Part shown: one piece after another, positions 1 through 9,344 of the stretch
Numbering within the stretch: the first letter of the stretch is position 1
Layout of the letters: each line of letters starts with the position of its first letter
Origin: Poritiphilus sp965212595
GTDB lineage: Bacteria > Bacteroidota > Bacteroidia > Flavobacteriales > Flavobacteriaceae
Length of the DNA: 64,000 nucleotides
Direction: 5' to 3'
NCBI GenBank assembly: GCA_965212595.1
Contig: CBDBVE010000007.1
Coordinates: 620,001 to 684,000, forward strand
Notes under the pieces: generated by a model
What the model was told of the DNA's origin: nothing
Databases searched by the model: none
What the model saw: the letters and a program-made list of their open reading frames with translations, nothing else
Program-made: the position numbers and the translations under genes

Positions 1-655
1 GCTTCCCGTTTGGCTTTAATTTTTGTATAAAATCGGTGAATGATGCTTTCAAGGAGTTATGATCTCCGTAGATATCAAGGTGGTCGGCGTCAACCGAAGT
101 AATGCAGGCGACGTCTGGAGAAAGCTGAAGAAAAGACCTGTCAAATTCATCGGCCTCTACCACGGAATATTCATGCCCCTCAAACAAAAAATTACTATTA
201 AAATCTTCAGAAATTCCACCAAGAAAAGCCGTCAATGGCGTCCCGGTTTCTTTTAACAAATGTGCCAAAATACTGGAGGTCGTAGTTTTACCATGGGTGC
301 CTGCTACCGCAAAACAGAAAGTGTCCCGGGTTATAATTCCCAAGACCTCAGAGCGCTTTTTAACCTGGTAACCACCTTGCATAAAGTAATTAAGCTCCGA
401 ATGGTCTGAAGGCACGGCTGGGGTAAAAACTACTAAAGTGTTTTCAGGATTCTTATAGTTTTCGGAAATGAGACCAACATTATCTTCATAATGAATGCTG
501 ATATCGGCCCCTTCTAATTCACTGGTAAGCGGAGTGGATGTCTTGTCGTAACCAGACACTTGCTTTCCTATAAGCTTAAAATAGCGAGCCAAAGCAGACA
601 TACCAATGCCTCCAATTCCAATAAAATAAACGCTATGTATGTCTTTTATACTCAC
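1..655 (-). CDS. murC: UDP-N-acetylmuramate--L-alanine ligase, N-terminal part (cut by window edge)
   Basis: MurC adds L-Ala to UDP-MurNAc in the cytoplasm, the first peptide step of peptidoglycan precursor synthesis. The reading frame is open from a GTG codon at 655 to the left edge (218 codons). It begins VSIKDIHSVYFIGIGGIGM, the glycine-rich nucleotide-binding loop of MurC. Further in it carries the ATP loop AGTHGKTTTSS and then VEADEFDRSF and ITSVDADHLDIYGD, typical of the central Mur ligase domain. The GTG overlaps the murG stop codon by 4 bases (GTGA), so translation is probably coupled. The C-terminal ligase domain lies outside the window. MurC and MurD are easy to confuse, but murD is present separately in this cluster. 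Confidence 0.95.
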   Translation of the reverse strand, partial: MSIKDIHSVYFIGIGGIGMSALARYFKLIGKQVSGYDKTSTPLTSELEGADISIHYEDNVGLISENYKNPENTLVVFTPAVPSDHSELNYFMQGGYQVKKRSEVLGIITRDTFCFAVAGTHGKTTTSSILAHLLKETGTPLTAFLGGISEDFNSNFLFEGHEYSVVEADEFDRSFLQLSPDVACITSVDADHLDIYGDHNSLKASFTDFIQKLKPNGK

Positions 656-1749
656 TTTGTTATACTCAGTAATTTTTCTATTTCATCAACGATATGTATT
701 GTGGCATATGGTTTTGCCAATTTCGTTATGTTTACACTCAGTTCTTTTATTTTATCATTTGAGTTTGCAATTTCCTTCAGAACAGATTGAAAGCGGGTAT
801 CCAGCTCTTTTTCGCGGATCATTACAGCTCCCTTTTCGGCTGCTATGGAAAGTGCATTTTTAGTTTGATGATCTTCCGCAACATTTGGGGAGGGAATGAA
901 AATTACAGGCTTTCCTACTATACACAGTTCAGAAACCGAGCCAGCTCCTGCCCTGGAAACGATGATATCTGCCGCGGCATAAGCTTGGTCCATACGATTG
1001 AGGAAGTCTTTAACTTTCACCCTATCCGATTCGTATTTTTTATAATCTTCATAGTAGAGTTTTCCACATTGCCAGATGAGTTGCAGTTGATTTTCCGCTA
1101 AGAAATCAAGGTTTGCCTCTATTAAGGTGTTAATTCTTCTAGCGCCCAGGCTTCCTCCTAATACCAAAACAGTCTTTCTTGTCTGATCCAGCCCAAAAAA
1201 TGCCTGTGCATCTGTCTTTAAAGCCGCATTTCCACTTAGATTAGCACGTACCGGATTCCCGGTCTTAACAATCTTATCTTTAGGGAAAAAAGCCTCCATA
1301 CCATCATAGGCAACACATATTTTGCTTGCTTTTTTAGCCAGGAGTTTGTTCGTAATACCAGCATAGGAATTTTGCTCCTGCAATAGGTAAGGAATTCGCT
1401 TTCGCGCAGCCATCTGCAACACGGGTCCGCTTGCAAATCCTCCTGTTCCTATAGCCATATGAGGTTTAAAATCTAATATGATACTTCGTGCTTTTATCAA
1501 ACTGCTTATTAGTTTAATTGGAAACATTAAATTTTTAAAGCTGAGCTTCCTTTGCAGGCCGCTAATCCATAATCCTCTAATCTCGTAGCCCGCCTGGGGC
1601 ACTTTTTCCATTTCCATTTTATCCTTTGCACCGACGAACAAAAACTGAGCATCGGGAAATCGATTTTTTAATTCGTTTGCAATAGCGATAGCAGGATAAA
1701 TGTGTCCTCCTGTACCTCCCCCAGATAGTATAAACCTATAATTGCCCAC
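652..1749 (-). CDS. murG: UDP-N-acetylglucosamine--N-acetylmuramyl-(pentapeptide) pyrophosphoryl-undecaprenol N-acetylglucosamine transferase
   Basis: MurG is the glycosyltransferase that adds GlcNAc to lipid I to make lipid II at the inner face of the cytoplasmic membrane. The 365-residue protein has the normal family length. Near the N-terminus it shows the acceptor-site motif SGGGTGGHIYPAIAIA, then LGGSLGARRIN at the start of the donor domain, and SRAGAGSVSELCIVGKPVIFIPSPN in the UDP-GlcNAc pocket. It sits between ftsW (14-base overlap upstream) and murC (4-base overlap downstream), as in other Bacteroidota dcw clusters. No separate promoter is visible. Confidence 0.97.
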   Translation of the reverse strand: MGNYRFILSGGGTGGHIYPAIAIANELKNRFPDAQFLFVGAKDKMEMEKVPQAGYEIRGLWISGLQRKLSFKNLMFPIKLISSLIKARSIILDFKPHMAIGTGGFASGPVLQMAARKRIPYLLQEQNSYAGITNKLLAKKASKICVAYDGMEAFFPKDKIVKTGNPVRANLSGNAALKTDAQAFFGLDQTRKTVLVLGGSLGARRINTLIEANLDFLAENQLQLIWQCGKLYYEDYKKYESDRVKVKDFLNRMDQAYAAADIIVSRAGAGSVSELCIVGKPVIFIPSPNVAEDHQTKNALSIAAEKGAVMIREKELDTRFQSVLKEIANSNDKIKELSVNITKLAKPYATIHIVDEIEKLLSITK

Positions 1750-2935
1750 TTAATACTTCTAAAGGGTTGGCTTCATCAATCTCTACTTTCTTATCGTCCA
1801 GCGCGCCATTGTTTCTGCTTGCACTCAACACTATTCCGATGGCCAAACAGGTCATCCATATTGAGGTGCCTCCGCTACTAATTAAGGGTAGCGTTTGTCC
1901 TGTTACCGGAAAAAGTTCTACCGCCACTGCCATATTTATCAAAGCCTGGAACACAATGGGCAAGCCAACACCAACAACCAGGAGTTTTCCAAAAATGGTC
2001 TGGTTCGCATTAGCTACCACCACGATCCTGAATAACAACAGCAGGTAGAAAAACAAGAGAGCAAAACCTCCAACCAGCCCGTATTCTTCTATAATAATGG
2101 CATAGATAAAATCTGATGAACTCTGGGGTAAAAAATTCTTCATTACGCTCTTACCTGCCCCATTACCAACAAGTCCGCCACTCGCAATTGCAATTTTTGC
2201 TTTTTCAATCTGGTAATCAGCCTCTGTATCTGCCGGATCCCAAAAACTTTCAACCCTGCTTATCCAGGTGTCTACCCGGTTAGGAAAAAGGTCTGGAACA
2301 GCCTTGGCCGTAAGTACAAATAGCGTTAATCCCAGTAATCCAATTCCGATCATACTCATCAGATATTTTACGGGGTATCCGCCGAGAAAGCAAAGTACAA
2401 GGACCATAAAAAAAAGAATTGCGGCAGTAGAAAAATTCGCAGGCAAAATCAAAATCATAATCAAGCAGACCGGTAGCCAAAGAGGCAAAATACTTTCCTT
2501 AAAGCTAATAGGCTTGTCCTTTATTTTTGTTAGGTATCTGGCTACGTAGATCATTAAAACTACCGCGGCAAGATTAGAAGTCTGAAAGGTGATCCCTACA
2601 AATGGGAGCCGTATCCATCGACTGGCATTAGCTCCTTCTATAGTAGTGCCCTGAGCCAGAGTATAGGCCAATAAGATCAACACAATAGGCATTGCAATTA
2701 TAGACAAGCCCTTAAAAAAATGAGTAGGTATACGGTGTATTCCGTAGATAATTCCAAATCCAAGAAAAAGCAAAAGCGCATGCTTTACCAGGTGCCCCAT
2801 CGTAGTGCCATTACCTACAACATAGACCAGGTTGCTGCTTGCACTGTAAACAGGTAAAAACGAAAATAGTGCCAACAAAGCTACCACGCCCCATATGGCT
2901 TTATCTCCTTTAATATTTTTAAAAAATGTTGCCAA
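1736..2935 (-). CDS. ftsW: FtsW/RodA/SpoVE-family peptidoglycan glycosyltransferase
   Basis: Polytopic membrane protein of 399 residues belonging to the SEDS family, which polymerises lipid II into glycan strands. Its position beside the transpeptidase ftsI and murG identifies it as the septal FtsW rather than RodA. About ten hydrophobic segments can be read. Family signatures include ANASRWIRLP after the second loop, DFIYAIIIEEYGLVGG, and the C-terminal LPLISSGGTSIWMTC. The C-terminal tail after the last membrane segment is short and charged. It starts 2 bases after the murD stop and overlaps murG by 14 bases. Confidence 0.95.
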   Translation of the reverse strand: MATFFKNIKGDKAIWGVVALLALFSFLPVYSASSNLVYVVGNGTTMGHLVKHALLLFLGFGIIYGIHRIPTHFFKGLSIIAMPIVLILLAYTLAQGTTIEGANASRWIRLPFVGITFQTSNLAAVVLMIYVARYLTKIKDKPISFKESILPLWLPVCLIMILILPANFSTAAILFFMVLVLCFLGGYPVKYLMSMIGIGLLGLTLFVLTAKAVPDLFPNRVDTWISRVESFWDPADTEADYQIEKAKIAIASGGLVGNGAGKSVMKNFLPQSSSDFIYAIIIEEYGLVGGFALLFFYLLLLFRIVVVANANQTIFGKLLVVGVGLPIVFQALINMAVAVELFPVTGQTLPLISSGGTSIWMTCLAIGIVLSASRNNGALDDKKVEIDEANPLEVLSGQL

Positions 2936-2937
2936 GT

Positions 2938-4272
2938 TTATAAATTCTTTATGGCTTCTTTAAATTGATTTCCTCTATCCTCATAATTTTCAAAAAGATC
3001 GAAACTCGCACAGGCCGGAGAAAGCAGTACGCTATCTCCTCTTTCTGCAATCTTATAGGCTACTTTGACCGCCTCGCTCATAGCGTAAGTCTCTACCAGC
3101 AAATCGACAACATTCCCAAAAGCATCTTTTATCTTGCTGTTGTCTAAGCCAAGGCAAATAATAGCTTTAACTTTTTCCCTTACCAAGGGCATTAAATCTT
3201 TGTAATCATTTCCCTTATCAACCCCTCCAACGATCCAAACTGTGGGAGCGTTCATACTATCCAGGGCGTAATAGGTGGCATTCACATTAGTAGCTTTAGA
3301 ATCATTTATATATTGAACATGATGAATTTTAAGTACTTTTTCCAGGCGATGTGGTGCACCTTGAAAATTAGTCACACTCTCACGTATTGTCTCCTTTCGT
3401 ATTCCTACAAGTTTAGCAACCGTAGAGGCCGCCATGGTATTTTTAAGATTGTGTCTGCCTTCTAAGGCCAATGTTTCTGTTTTCATTTCAATACTGGTGT
3501 TAGCTGTCGTAATTCTGATCTTATCACTTTCGATGCTCGCTCCTTCCTCTATTTTTTTTTCAAGAGAAAACGGAGTCATTTGAGGTTTGATTGGGTTTTC
3601 TTTTAGCCATTTTGTTAGTACTTCATCATCCGCGTCAAAAATGAAATAATCATCTTCCGTTTGGTTTTTCGATATAGAAAACTTGGAAGCGACATAGTTT
3701 TCAAATTTGTAGTCATAACGGTCCAGATGATCTGGTGTAATGTTCGTTATAACAGCAATATGCGGCTTAAAATCCTCGATCCCGTCCAGCTGAAAACTAC
3801 TTATCTCCAGCACGTAATAATCGTGATTTTGCTGCGCTACCATTTTGGCAAAACTGTCACCAATATTCCCGGCCATACCTACATTTAAGCCCCCTTCCTT
3901 AAGAAGGTGATGTGTAAGCATGGTGGTGGTGGTCTTTCCATTGCTTCCTGTGATGCCAATAATGGTTGCCTCGGTATACTTTGAAGCGAATTCAATCTCA
4001 GAAATCACTGAAATGCCTTTTGACTCCAGTCGCACAACTAGCGGAATATTGTCCGGAATCCCGGGACTTTTCATTACCAAATCCGCATTTAGAATTTTAG
4101 ACTCTGTATGCCTTTTTTCTTCCCAATCAATCTCAAAATGTTCAAGAACGTCTTTGTACTTTTTTTGGATTTCGCCCTTGTCTGACACAAAGACCTGATA
4201 TCCTTCTTTTTTTCCCAAAATGGCGGTACCTACTCCACTTTCTCCGCCGCCAAGTACCACCAACCTCTTCAT
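2938..4272 (-). CDS. murD: UDP-N-acetylmuramoyl-L-alanine--D-glutamate ligase
   Basis: MurD adds D-Glu to UDP-MurNAc-L-Ala in the cytoplasm. The 444-residue protein opens with a Rossmann-type loop (VVLGGGESGVGTAILGKKEG), then has the Mur ligase ATP loop ITGSNGKTTTT near residue 110, ITNITPDHLDRYD in the central domain, and NDSKATNVNATYYAL followed by VGGVDKGNDY in the C-terminal domain. The stop lies 2 bases from the ftsW start, and mraY ends directly upstream with no gap, so it is transcribed with the cluster. Confidence 0.97.
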   Translation of the reverse strand: MKRLVVLGGGESGVGTAILGKKEGYQVFVSDKGEIQKKYKDVLEHFEIDWEEKRHTESKILNADLVMKSPGIPDNIPLVVRLESKGISVISEIEFASKYTEATIIGITGSNGKTTTTMLTHHLLKEGGLNVGMAGNIGDSFAKMVAQQNHDYYVLEISSFQLDGIEDFKPHIAVITNITPDHLDRYDYKFENYVASKFSISKNQTEDDYFIFDADDEVLTKWLKENPIKPQMTPFSLEKKIEEGASIESDKIRITTANTSIEMKTETLALEGRHNLKNTMAASTVAKLVGIRKETIRESVTNFQGAPHRLEKVLKIHHVQYINDSKATNVNATYYALDSMNAPTVWIVGGVDKGNDYKDLMPLVREKVKAIICLGLDNSKIKDAFGNVVDLLVETYAMSEAVKVAYKIAERGDSVLLSPACASFDLFENYEDRGNQFKEAIKNL

Positions 4273-5493
4273 TTATCGCACCTTAAGGGTCACTATTGCA
4301 ACAATGGCAAGCAGAATTCCGATAATCCAAAATCTGGTAACTATCTTACTTTCGTGATATCCTTTTTTTTGATAATGATGGTGTAATGGCGACATAAGAA
4401 AAATTCTTCGGCCTTCTCCATATTTCCTTTTGGTATACTTGAAATAGCTTACCTGCATCATTACAGACAGTGACTCGGCAAAAAATATCCCGCAAAGCAG
4501 AGGTATGAGTAACTCCTTCCTTACAATAAGTGCAATAACAGCAATTACTCCACCTATAGTTAAACTTCCTGTATCTCCCATAAATACCTGAGCAGGAAAA
4601 GTATTGTACCATAAAAACCCCACAAGGGCCCCCACAAAGGCCGCGCTGAAGACAACAAGTTCCTCCGCTCTGGGTATAAAAAAGATGTCCAGATAGTCCG
4701 AAAAAATGATATTACCCGAAACCCAGGAAAATATTCCAAGCGCCAATACAATAATAGCCGAAGTACCCGCCGCAAGGCCATCGATACCATCGGTAAGATT
4801 GGCTCCGTTAGACACTGCGGTAACAATGAAAATAACTATGGGAATGAAAAGCAGCCATGCGTACTTTTCGGCACCTTCACCCATCCAGGATATAATATCG
4901 GTATAGTCTAATTCGTTGTTTTTAAAGAAGGGGACATTTGTTTTTATAGATTTAATTTCTTCTCCTTCAACCTCTTCAACCGTATACTGTGCTGTTATTA
5001 TAGTTTTGTTCTTCTCTTTCATCGTCACGTCGGGATGGAAGTATAGGGTAGCTCCTACCATTAGACCCAAAACCACCTGACCCAGAACTTTGAACCGACC
5101 TTTAAGGCCTTTTTTATTTTTCTTGAAAATCTTTATATAGTCGTCTACAAAACCAATGACTCCCATCCAGAGGGTTGTGACTATTAAAAGAATTATATAA
5201 ATGTTCTTAATATCAGCGAACAATAAAACAGGTATAAGTGTGGATATAATGATTATAATTCCACCCATAGTAGGCGTTCCCGCTTTTTGCTCCTGACCTT
5301 CCAGGCCGAGGTCTCTTACGGTTTCGCCAATTTGCTTTCTCTTTAAAAAATTGATGATCCGCTTCCCAAATACCGTTGCAATGATTAGAGAAAACAATAC
5401 TGCCATTGCCGCCTTAAAGGTGTAAAACTGGAATAAGGTGGCTCCAGGAAATTGGTACTGTTTCTCTAAGTATTCAAATAGGTAATAGAGCAT
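4273..5493 (-). CDS. mraY: Phospho-N-acetylmuramoyl-pentapeptide-transferase
   Basis: MraY transfers phospho-MurNAc-pentapeptide to undecaprenyl phosphate, making lipid I in the cytoplasmic membrane. The protein has 406 residues, about 45 more than the E. coli enzyme. The extra length is a hydrophilic insert around residues 155-205, between two membrane segments. Catalytic-loop motifs are present: GTPTMGGIIII, FVDDYIKIFKKNKKGL, NLTDGIDGLAAG, FMGDTGSL and MSPLHHHYQKKG near the C-terminus. The insert is, to my knowledge, a lineage feature of Bacteroidota MraY, not a local oddity. The gene ends at the base before murD begins. Confidence 0.97.
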   Translation of the reverse strand: MLYYLFEYLEKQYQFPGATLFQFYTFKAAMAVLFSLIIATVFGKRIINFLKRKQIGETVRDLGLEGQEQKAGTPTMGGIIIIISTLIPVLLFADIKNIYIILLIVTTLWMGVIGFVDDYIKIFKKNKKGLKGRFKVLGQVVLGLMVGATLYFHPDVTMKEKNKTIITAQYTVEEVEGEEIKSIKTNVPFFKNNELDYTDIISWMGEGAEKYAWLLFIPIVIFIVTAVSNGANLTDGIDGLAAGTSAIIVLALGIFSWVSGNIIFSDYLDIFFIPRAEELVVFSAAFVGALVGFLWYNTFPAQVFMGDTGSLTIGGVIAVIALIVRKELLIPLLCGIFFAESLSVMMQVSYFKYTKRKYGEGRRIFLMSPLHHHYQKKGYHESKIVTRFWIIGILLAIVAIVTLKVR

Positions 5494-5540
5494 TTTGTTC
5501 TTTTCGGTTCAGGTTCAGGCATTGCCCGACGCTATAATGG

Positions 5541-7004
5541 TTACTTTTCCAAGCTTACTAATACTTCCTTTACAATTTTAAAGTCATCAAAATCTACCCG
5601 TTTTCCATTGGTTTCCTGGTAGGTCTCATGCCCTTTGCCGGCAACCAGGATAATATCGTTTTCTACCGCCAACTGACAAGCCGTCTTAATCGCCTGCTTT
5701 CTGTTTTCTATTGATAATACCTTTTTGATATTTTGAGTCTCCACTCCTGCTTCCATCTCTTCAATTATAACATTAGGAGGTTCTGTACGCGGGTTGTCTG
5801 AAGTGAATATGGCTTTGCTACTCATTTCTGATGCGATATGACCCATTACCGGACGCTTAGACTTGTCACGATCACCACCACACCCCACTACGGTGATGAC
5901 GTTTTCATTTCCAGTCCTCAATGCATTGATTGTATCAAGTACATTTTTCAAGGCGTCCGGCGTATGGGCATAATCAACAATAGCCGTAATTCTCTTTTTC
6001 GATATATAGTATTGAAACCTGCCATCCACGTTTTCCAATTCGCTTAGCAGGCGTAGGATTTCTAATTTTTCCAGGCCCAAAAGATCTGCTGTGGCATAAA
6101 TGGCCAAAATATTGTAGGCGTTGAAATGCCCTATAAGCTTTGTCCAGAGTTCGTTATCCTCTATTTTTAGAAGCTGACCACTAAATTGGTTTTCCAATAT
6201 TTGAGCGCGATAATCTGCATAGGTTTTAAGCGCATAAGTATGCTTTTTAGCCTGGGTGTTCTGCAGCATTACCAGTCCATTCTTATCGTCAATATTACTA
6301 AGAGCGAAAGCGTTCCTACTTAGATCGTCAAACAATTTTTTCTTGGTATCCCTGTATTCTGCAAAAGTTTTGTGATAATCGAGGTGATCGTGGCTTAAAT
6401 TGGTAAAAATTGCCCCTTCGAAAACCAATCCTTCCGTTCTTTTCTGGTGGATGCCATGCGAGCTAACCTCCATAAAACAAAACTCCACTCCGGCCTCGTT
6501 CATCAAAAAAAGATGCTTGTTAATTGTCAGGGCGTCCGGGGTAGTCAGGCTGGTTGGATAGGTAGTGGTATCTACCATGATCTTAATGGTAGAAATCAAT
6601 CCCACTTTATAACCTGCTTTTTTGAATAATTGATAGAGCAGGGTGCTTATCGTGGTCTTTCCATTAGTCCCTGTAACGGCAACCAATTTTAAGTTCTTTG
6701 AGGGATTGTCGTAGAAATTAGACGCCATTACGGCCAGCGCCTGGTTGCCATCTTTAACCTCTACATAAGTCACCTCATTTACCATTTTATCAGGTAAGGC
6801 TTCGCAAACAATAGTATTTGCTCCGGCTTTAATAGCAACCTCAATGTAATCATGCCCATCGGCAACTGAACCTCTGATCGCAATGAACAGATCATCCATT
6901 CCAACTTTTCGGGAATCAAAACATATTGCGTTTATCATCCTGGAAGTAGAGCCACTTACCGCGCTTAGGCTTACACCATATAATATGTCTTTAAGCAACT
7001 TCAT
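5541..7004 (-). CDS. murE: UDP-N-acetylmuramoyl-L-alanyl-D-glutamate--2,6-diaminopimelate ligase
   Basis: MurE adds the third residue of the stem peptide, normally meso-diaminopimelate in Gram-negative bacteria. The 487-residue protein has an N-terminal uridine-binding domain (DSRKVGMDDLFIAIRG), the ATP loop VTGTNGKTTISTLL, and FTNLSHDHLDYHKT. In the C-terminal domain it has DNPRTEPPNVIIEEM; the DNPR motif is the one that selects diaminopimelate. Its start overlaps the ftsI stop by 4 bases. murF, which would follow murE in the pathway, is not in this cluster; in flavobacteria it is usually elsewhere on the chromosome. Confidence 0.97.
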   Translation of the reverse strand: MKLLKDILYGVSLSAVSGSTSRMINAICFDSRKVGMDDLFIAIRGSVADGHDYIEVAIKAGANTIVCEALPDKMVNEVTYVEVKDGNQALAVMASNFYDNPSKNLKLVAVTGTNGKTTISTLLYQLFKKAGYKVGLISTIKIMVDTTTYPTSLTTPDALTINKHLFLMNEAGVEFCFMEVSSHGIHQKRTEGLVFEGAIFTNLSHDHLDYHKTFAEYRDTKKKLFDDLSRNAFALSNIDDKNGLVMLQNTQAKKHTYALKTYADYRAQILENQFSGQLLKIEDNELWTKLIGHFNAYNILAIYATADLLGLEKLEILRLLSELENVDGRFQYYISKKRITAIVDYAHTPDALKNVLDTINALRTGNENVITVVGCGGDRDKSKRPVMGHIASEMSSKAIFTSDNPRTEPPNVIIEEMEAGVETQNIKKVLSIENRKQAIKTACQLAVENDIILVAGKGHETYQETNGKRVDFDDFKIVKEVLVSLEK

Positions 7005-9007
7005 GAAAGCTCCAAAACAATTTTTTTCACATTACTTAAATCGGTTCCCTTAGAGATCGATTGCCTTTTTACTTTTCCGTTTCCTATCACTTCTACCTCC
7101 AATCCAAGATTTTCTAATAAGGAAACAGCATCCATACCACACATACCTTTAACATTTGGGACTTTATCCCATTCTTTCTGAACCTCTGTATAGTAGCGTT
7201 GATATTCGCGTTCTAAATCGTCTCGCTGAGGCTGCAACTTTTCCACTTCATCGATCAAGGGGTTGTTAGCATATATTTTTTGTGCGACAGACTTGAAGAC
7301 AGGCCCCGAGACATCGGCCCCATAATACCCAACACTCTTATCGGGCTCATGTATTACCACAATGCAAGAATATTTAGGGTTCTCAGCTGGGAAGTAGCCA
7401 GCAAAGGTGGAGATATACCCAAACTTATCACGGTCCTTGGGCACATAGTTTTTCTGAGCGGTACCCGTCTTCCCTGCCATTGAGAAGTTTGGAGAATACA
7501 ATTTGTGCCCTGTACCATGCTCCTTCTCTACAACGTTTTTCATTAGTTGTTTTACCTGGGCCGCCGTTTCATTAGAGCAGATTGCGGTATTAATCACTTC
7601 CTTGTCAAATTTGTAAATGGTTTTATTCCACTCTCTTACTTCCTTGATCAATCTCGGCTTAACCATTTCGCCATCGTTAGCAATGGCATTGTAGAAGGAA
7701 AGAGTTTGTAAAGGTGTGAGCGAAACCTCATATCCGTGAGACATCCATGCCAGTGAGATCCCGGACCACCCTTTATCACCAGGGTTTCTAATCACAGGTT
7801 CTCCCTCTCCCTTAATTGGCATTCCCAATTCCTGATGGAGGCCCATACTCCTCAATCGTTTCACGAAGGAGGATGGTTTTTTCTTGTAATTATTATGGAT
7901 AAGCTTCGCGAAGGCAGTGTTAGAAGATACTTCAAAGGCCTTGGCCACAGAAATTTTTCCATAACCTCCGTGCTTGGAATCTTTTACAATTCGATCATAA
8001 ACGCGCCATCTCCCCTTTTCCGTGTCAATGACCTCGCTGGTATCTATTACTTTGTCTTCCAAAGCGGCAACCAGGGACATTAATTTAAAGGTAGAACCCG
8101 GTTCGTGAGATTCTCCTATAGCATAGTTGAGTCGCTCGTAATACTTGCCGTCGTCCGTACGCCCCAGGTTTGATATGGCCTTAATCTCGCCGGTCTTAGT
8201 TTCCATGACAATAACACAGCCGTGATCTGCATTGTATTTTTCAAGCTGGCCTAATAAGGCATGATGAGCGATATCCTGAATATTAATATCAATAGTGGAA
8301 ATCACGTCATAGCCATCCTTGGGTTCTATAATATTATCCAACCCAATAGGCTTCCACTGACCTTTGGCTATTTTCTGTTTAAGGCGTTTTCCTTCTATCC
8401 CCCTCAGGTACTGACCAAACGCGCCTTCGAGGCCCACTCTGGTAACATATCCATTCTCATCAAATCGCTCATAACCTACACTCCGTTCGGCAATTTTGCC
8501 TAAGGGATGCTCGCGTACGGTTTTCTGCTCAATGATCAATCCACCCTTATAGGGGCCCATACTGAAAAGCGGAAATTCTTTTACAGCTATATATTCTGAG
8601 TAGTCTAAGTTTCGAGCTATAAGAGCATATCTGTTTTTATTTACTTTCGCCTTTCTGAGCAATTGTTGGTAATGTGCGCTTGGTTTTCCGAGCAGTTCTG
8701 ACAATTTTTTTGATAAGTCTGGCACATTCGCCTCAAAATCTTCATTTTTTACGGTTACCGCATCAAACCTAAGCGTATATCTAGAAACGGAAGTAGCTAA
8801 CAAACTGCCATCATCTGAATAAAGATTACCCCTGTTGGGGGCGATGGTAAACATTTTCTCTGTGCGTTCAAGGGCAATTTCTTTATACTTGTCTCCGTGC
8901 ACCAATTGAATGCTTACAAGCTTCACTGCCACTGCGATAGCAAAGAGAAACAAGCAAGCTGCTATGAAGTAAAGGCGTTTTAATATGTTCCTTTCTGTAA
9001 TTGCCAC
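7001..9007 (-). CDS. ftsI: Septal penicillin-binding protein (class B transpeptidase) with C-terminal PASTA domain
   Basis: Membrane-anchored DD-transpeptidase of 668 residues that crosslinks septal peptidoglycan. One N-terminal membrane helix (about residues 9-30) precedes the dimerisation domain (IAPNRGNLYSDDG). The three active-site motifs of a functional transpeptidase are present: STFK (HEPGSTFKLMS), SSN (VSSNTAFAKL) and KTG (MAGKTGTAQ). The last roughly 60 residues (VPNVKGMCGMDAVSLLENLGL onward) form a single PASTA module. The gene is directly downstream of the ftsL-like gene and overlaps murE by 4 bases. Its location indicates a septal rather than an elongation role. Confidence 0.95.
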   Translation of the reverse strand: MAITERNILKRLYFIAACLFLFAIAVAVKLVSIQLVHGDKYKEIALERTEKMFTIAPNRGNLYSDDGSLLATSVSRYTLRFDAVTVKNEDFEANVPDLSKKLSELLGKPSAHYQQLLRKAKVNKNRYALIARNLDYSEYIAVKEFPLFSMGPYKGGLIIEQKTVREHPLGKIAERSVGYERFDENGYVTRVGLEGAFGQYLRGIEGKRLKQKIAKGQWKPIGLDNIIEPKDGYDVISTIDINIQDIAHHALLGQLEKYNADHGCVIVMETKTGEIKAISNLGRTDDGKYYERLNYAIGESHEPGSTFKLMSLVAALEDKVIDTSEVIDTEKGRWRVYDRIVKDSKHGGYGKISVAKAFEVSSNTAFAKLIHNNYKKKPSSFVKRLRSMGLHQELGMPIKGEGEPVIRNPGDKGWSGISLAWMSHGYEVSLTPLQTLSFYNAIANDGEMVKPRLIKEVREWNKTIYKFDKEVINTAICSNETAAQVKQLMKNVVEKEHGTGHKLYSPNFSMAGKTGTAQKNYVPKDRDKFGYISTFAGYFPAENPKYSCIVVIHEPDKSVGYYGADVSGPVFKSVAQKIYANNPLIDEVEKLQPQRDDLEREYQRYYTEVQKEWDKVPNVKGMCGMDAVSLLENLGLEVEVIGNGKVKRQSISKGTDLSNVKKIVLELS

Positions 9008-9343
9008 TTATTCTTCTCTAGATTTTACTTTTATTTTTTTTGGAGGGGTTTCAGATGGGTACAACTCCTCTTCAATAAGTACTTCGGTGATTTTGGATTC
9101 TAACTTTAAGCGCTGTACATCAGATCTTACATCAACAAACTCGCTTCTTAACTCCTTAACTTCTTCGTTCAGGGCAGCAACCCTATGAACCTTGCGGTCC
9201 GCGCTATGAGCACTTGCAATCATTACCGTTGCAAGGAAAGAGGCGAAGATGATAAACAGCCAATTTTTTGGAGCATCTCCGCTGATGAGAAATTTCCCCT
9301 TTAAAATGTCTAATAAGCCTTTTCTCACTTTTGTACTTCTCAT
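9008..9343 (-). CDS. ftsL: FtsL-like cell division protein
   Basis: Small bitopic membrane protein of 111 residues: a short basic cytoplasmic N-terminus, one hydrophobic segment (LFIIFASFLATVMIASAH), then a periplasmic stretch rich in charged and leucine-type residues that should form a coiled coil. This is the architecture of FtsL, which links FtsW/FtsI to the divisome. Sequence identity to proteobacterial FtsL is expected to be negligible, so the call rests on architecture and on position between rsmH and ftsI. It lies 1 base from both neighbours. Confidence 0.8.
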   Translation of the reverse strand: MRSTKVRKGLLDILKGKFLISGDAPKNWLFIIFASFLATVMIASAHSADRKVHRVAALNEEVKELRSEFVDVRSDVQRLKLESKITEVLIEEELYPSETPPKKIKVKSREE

Positions 9344-9344
9344 T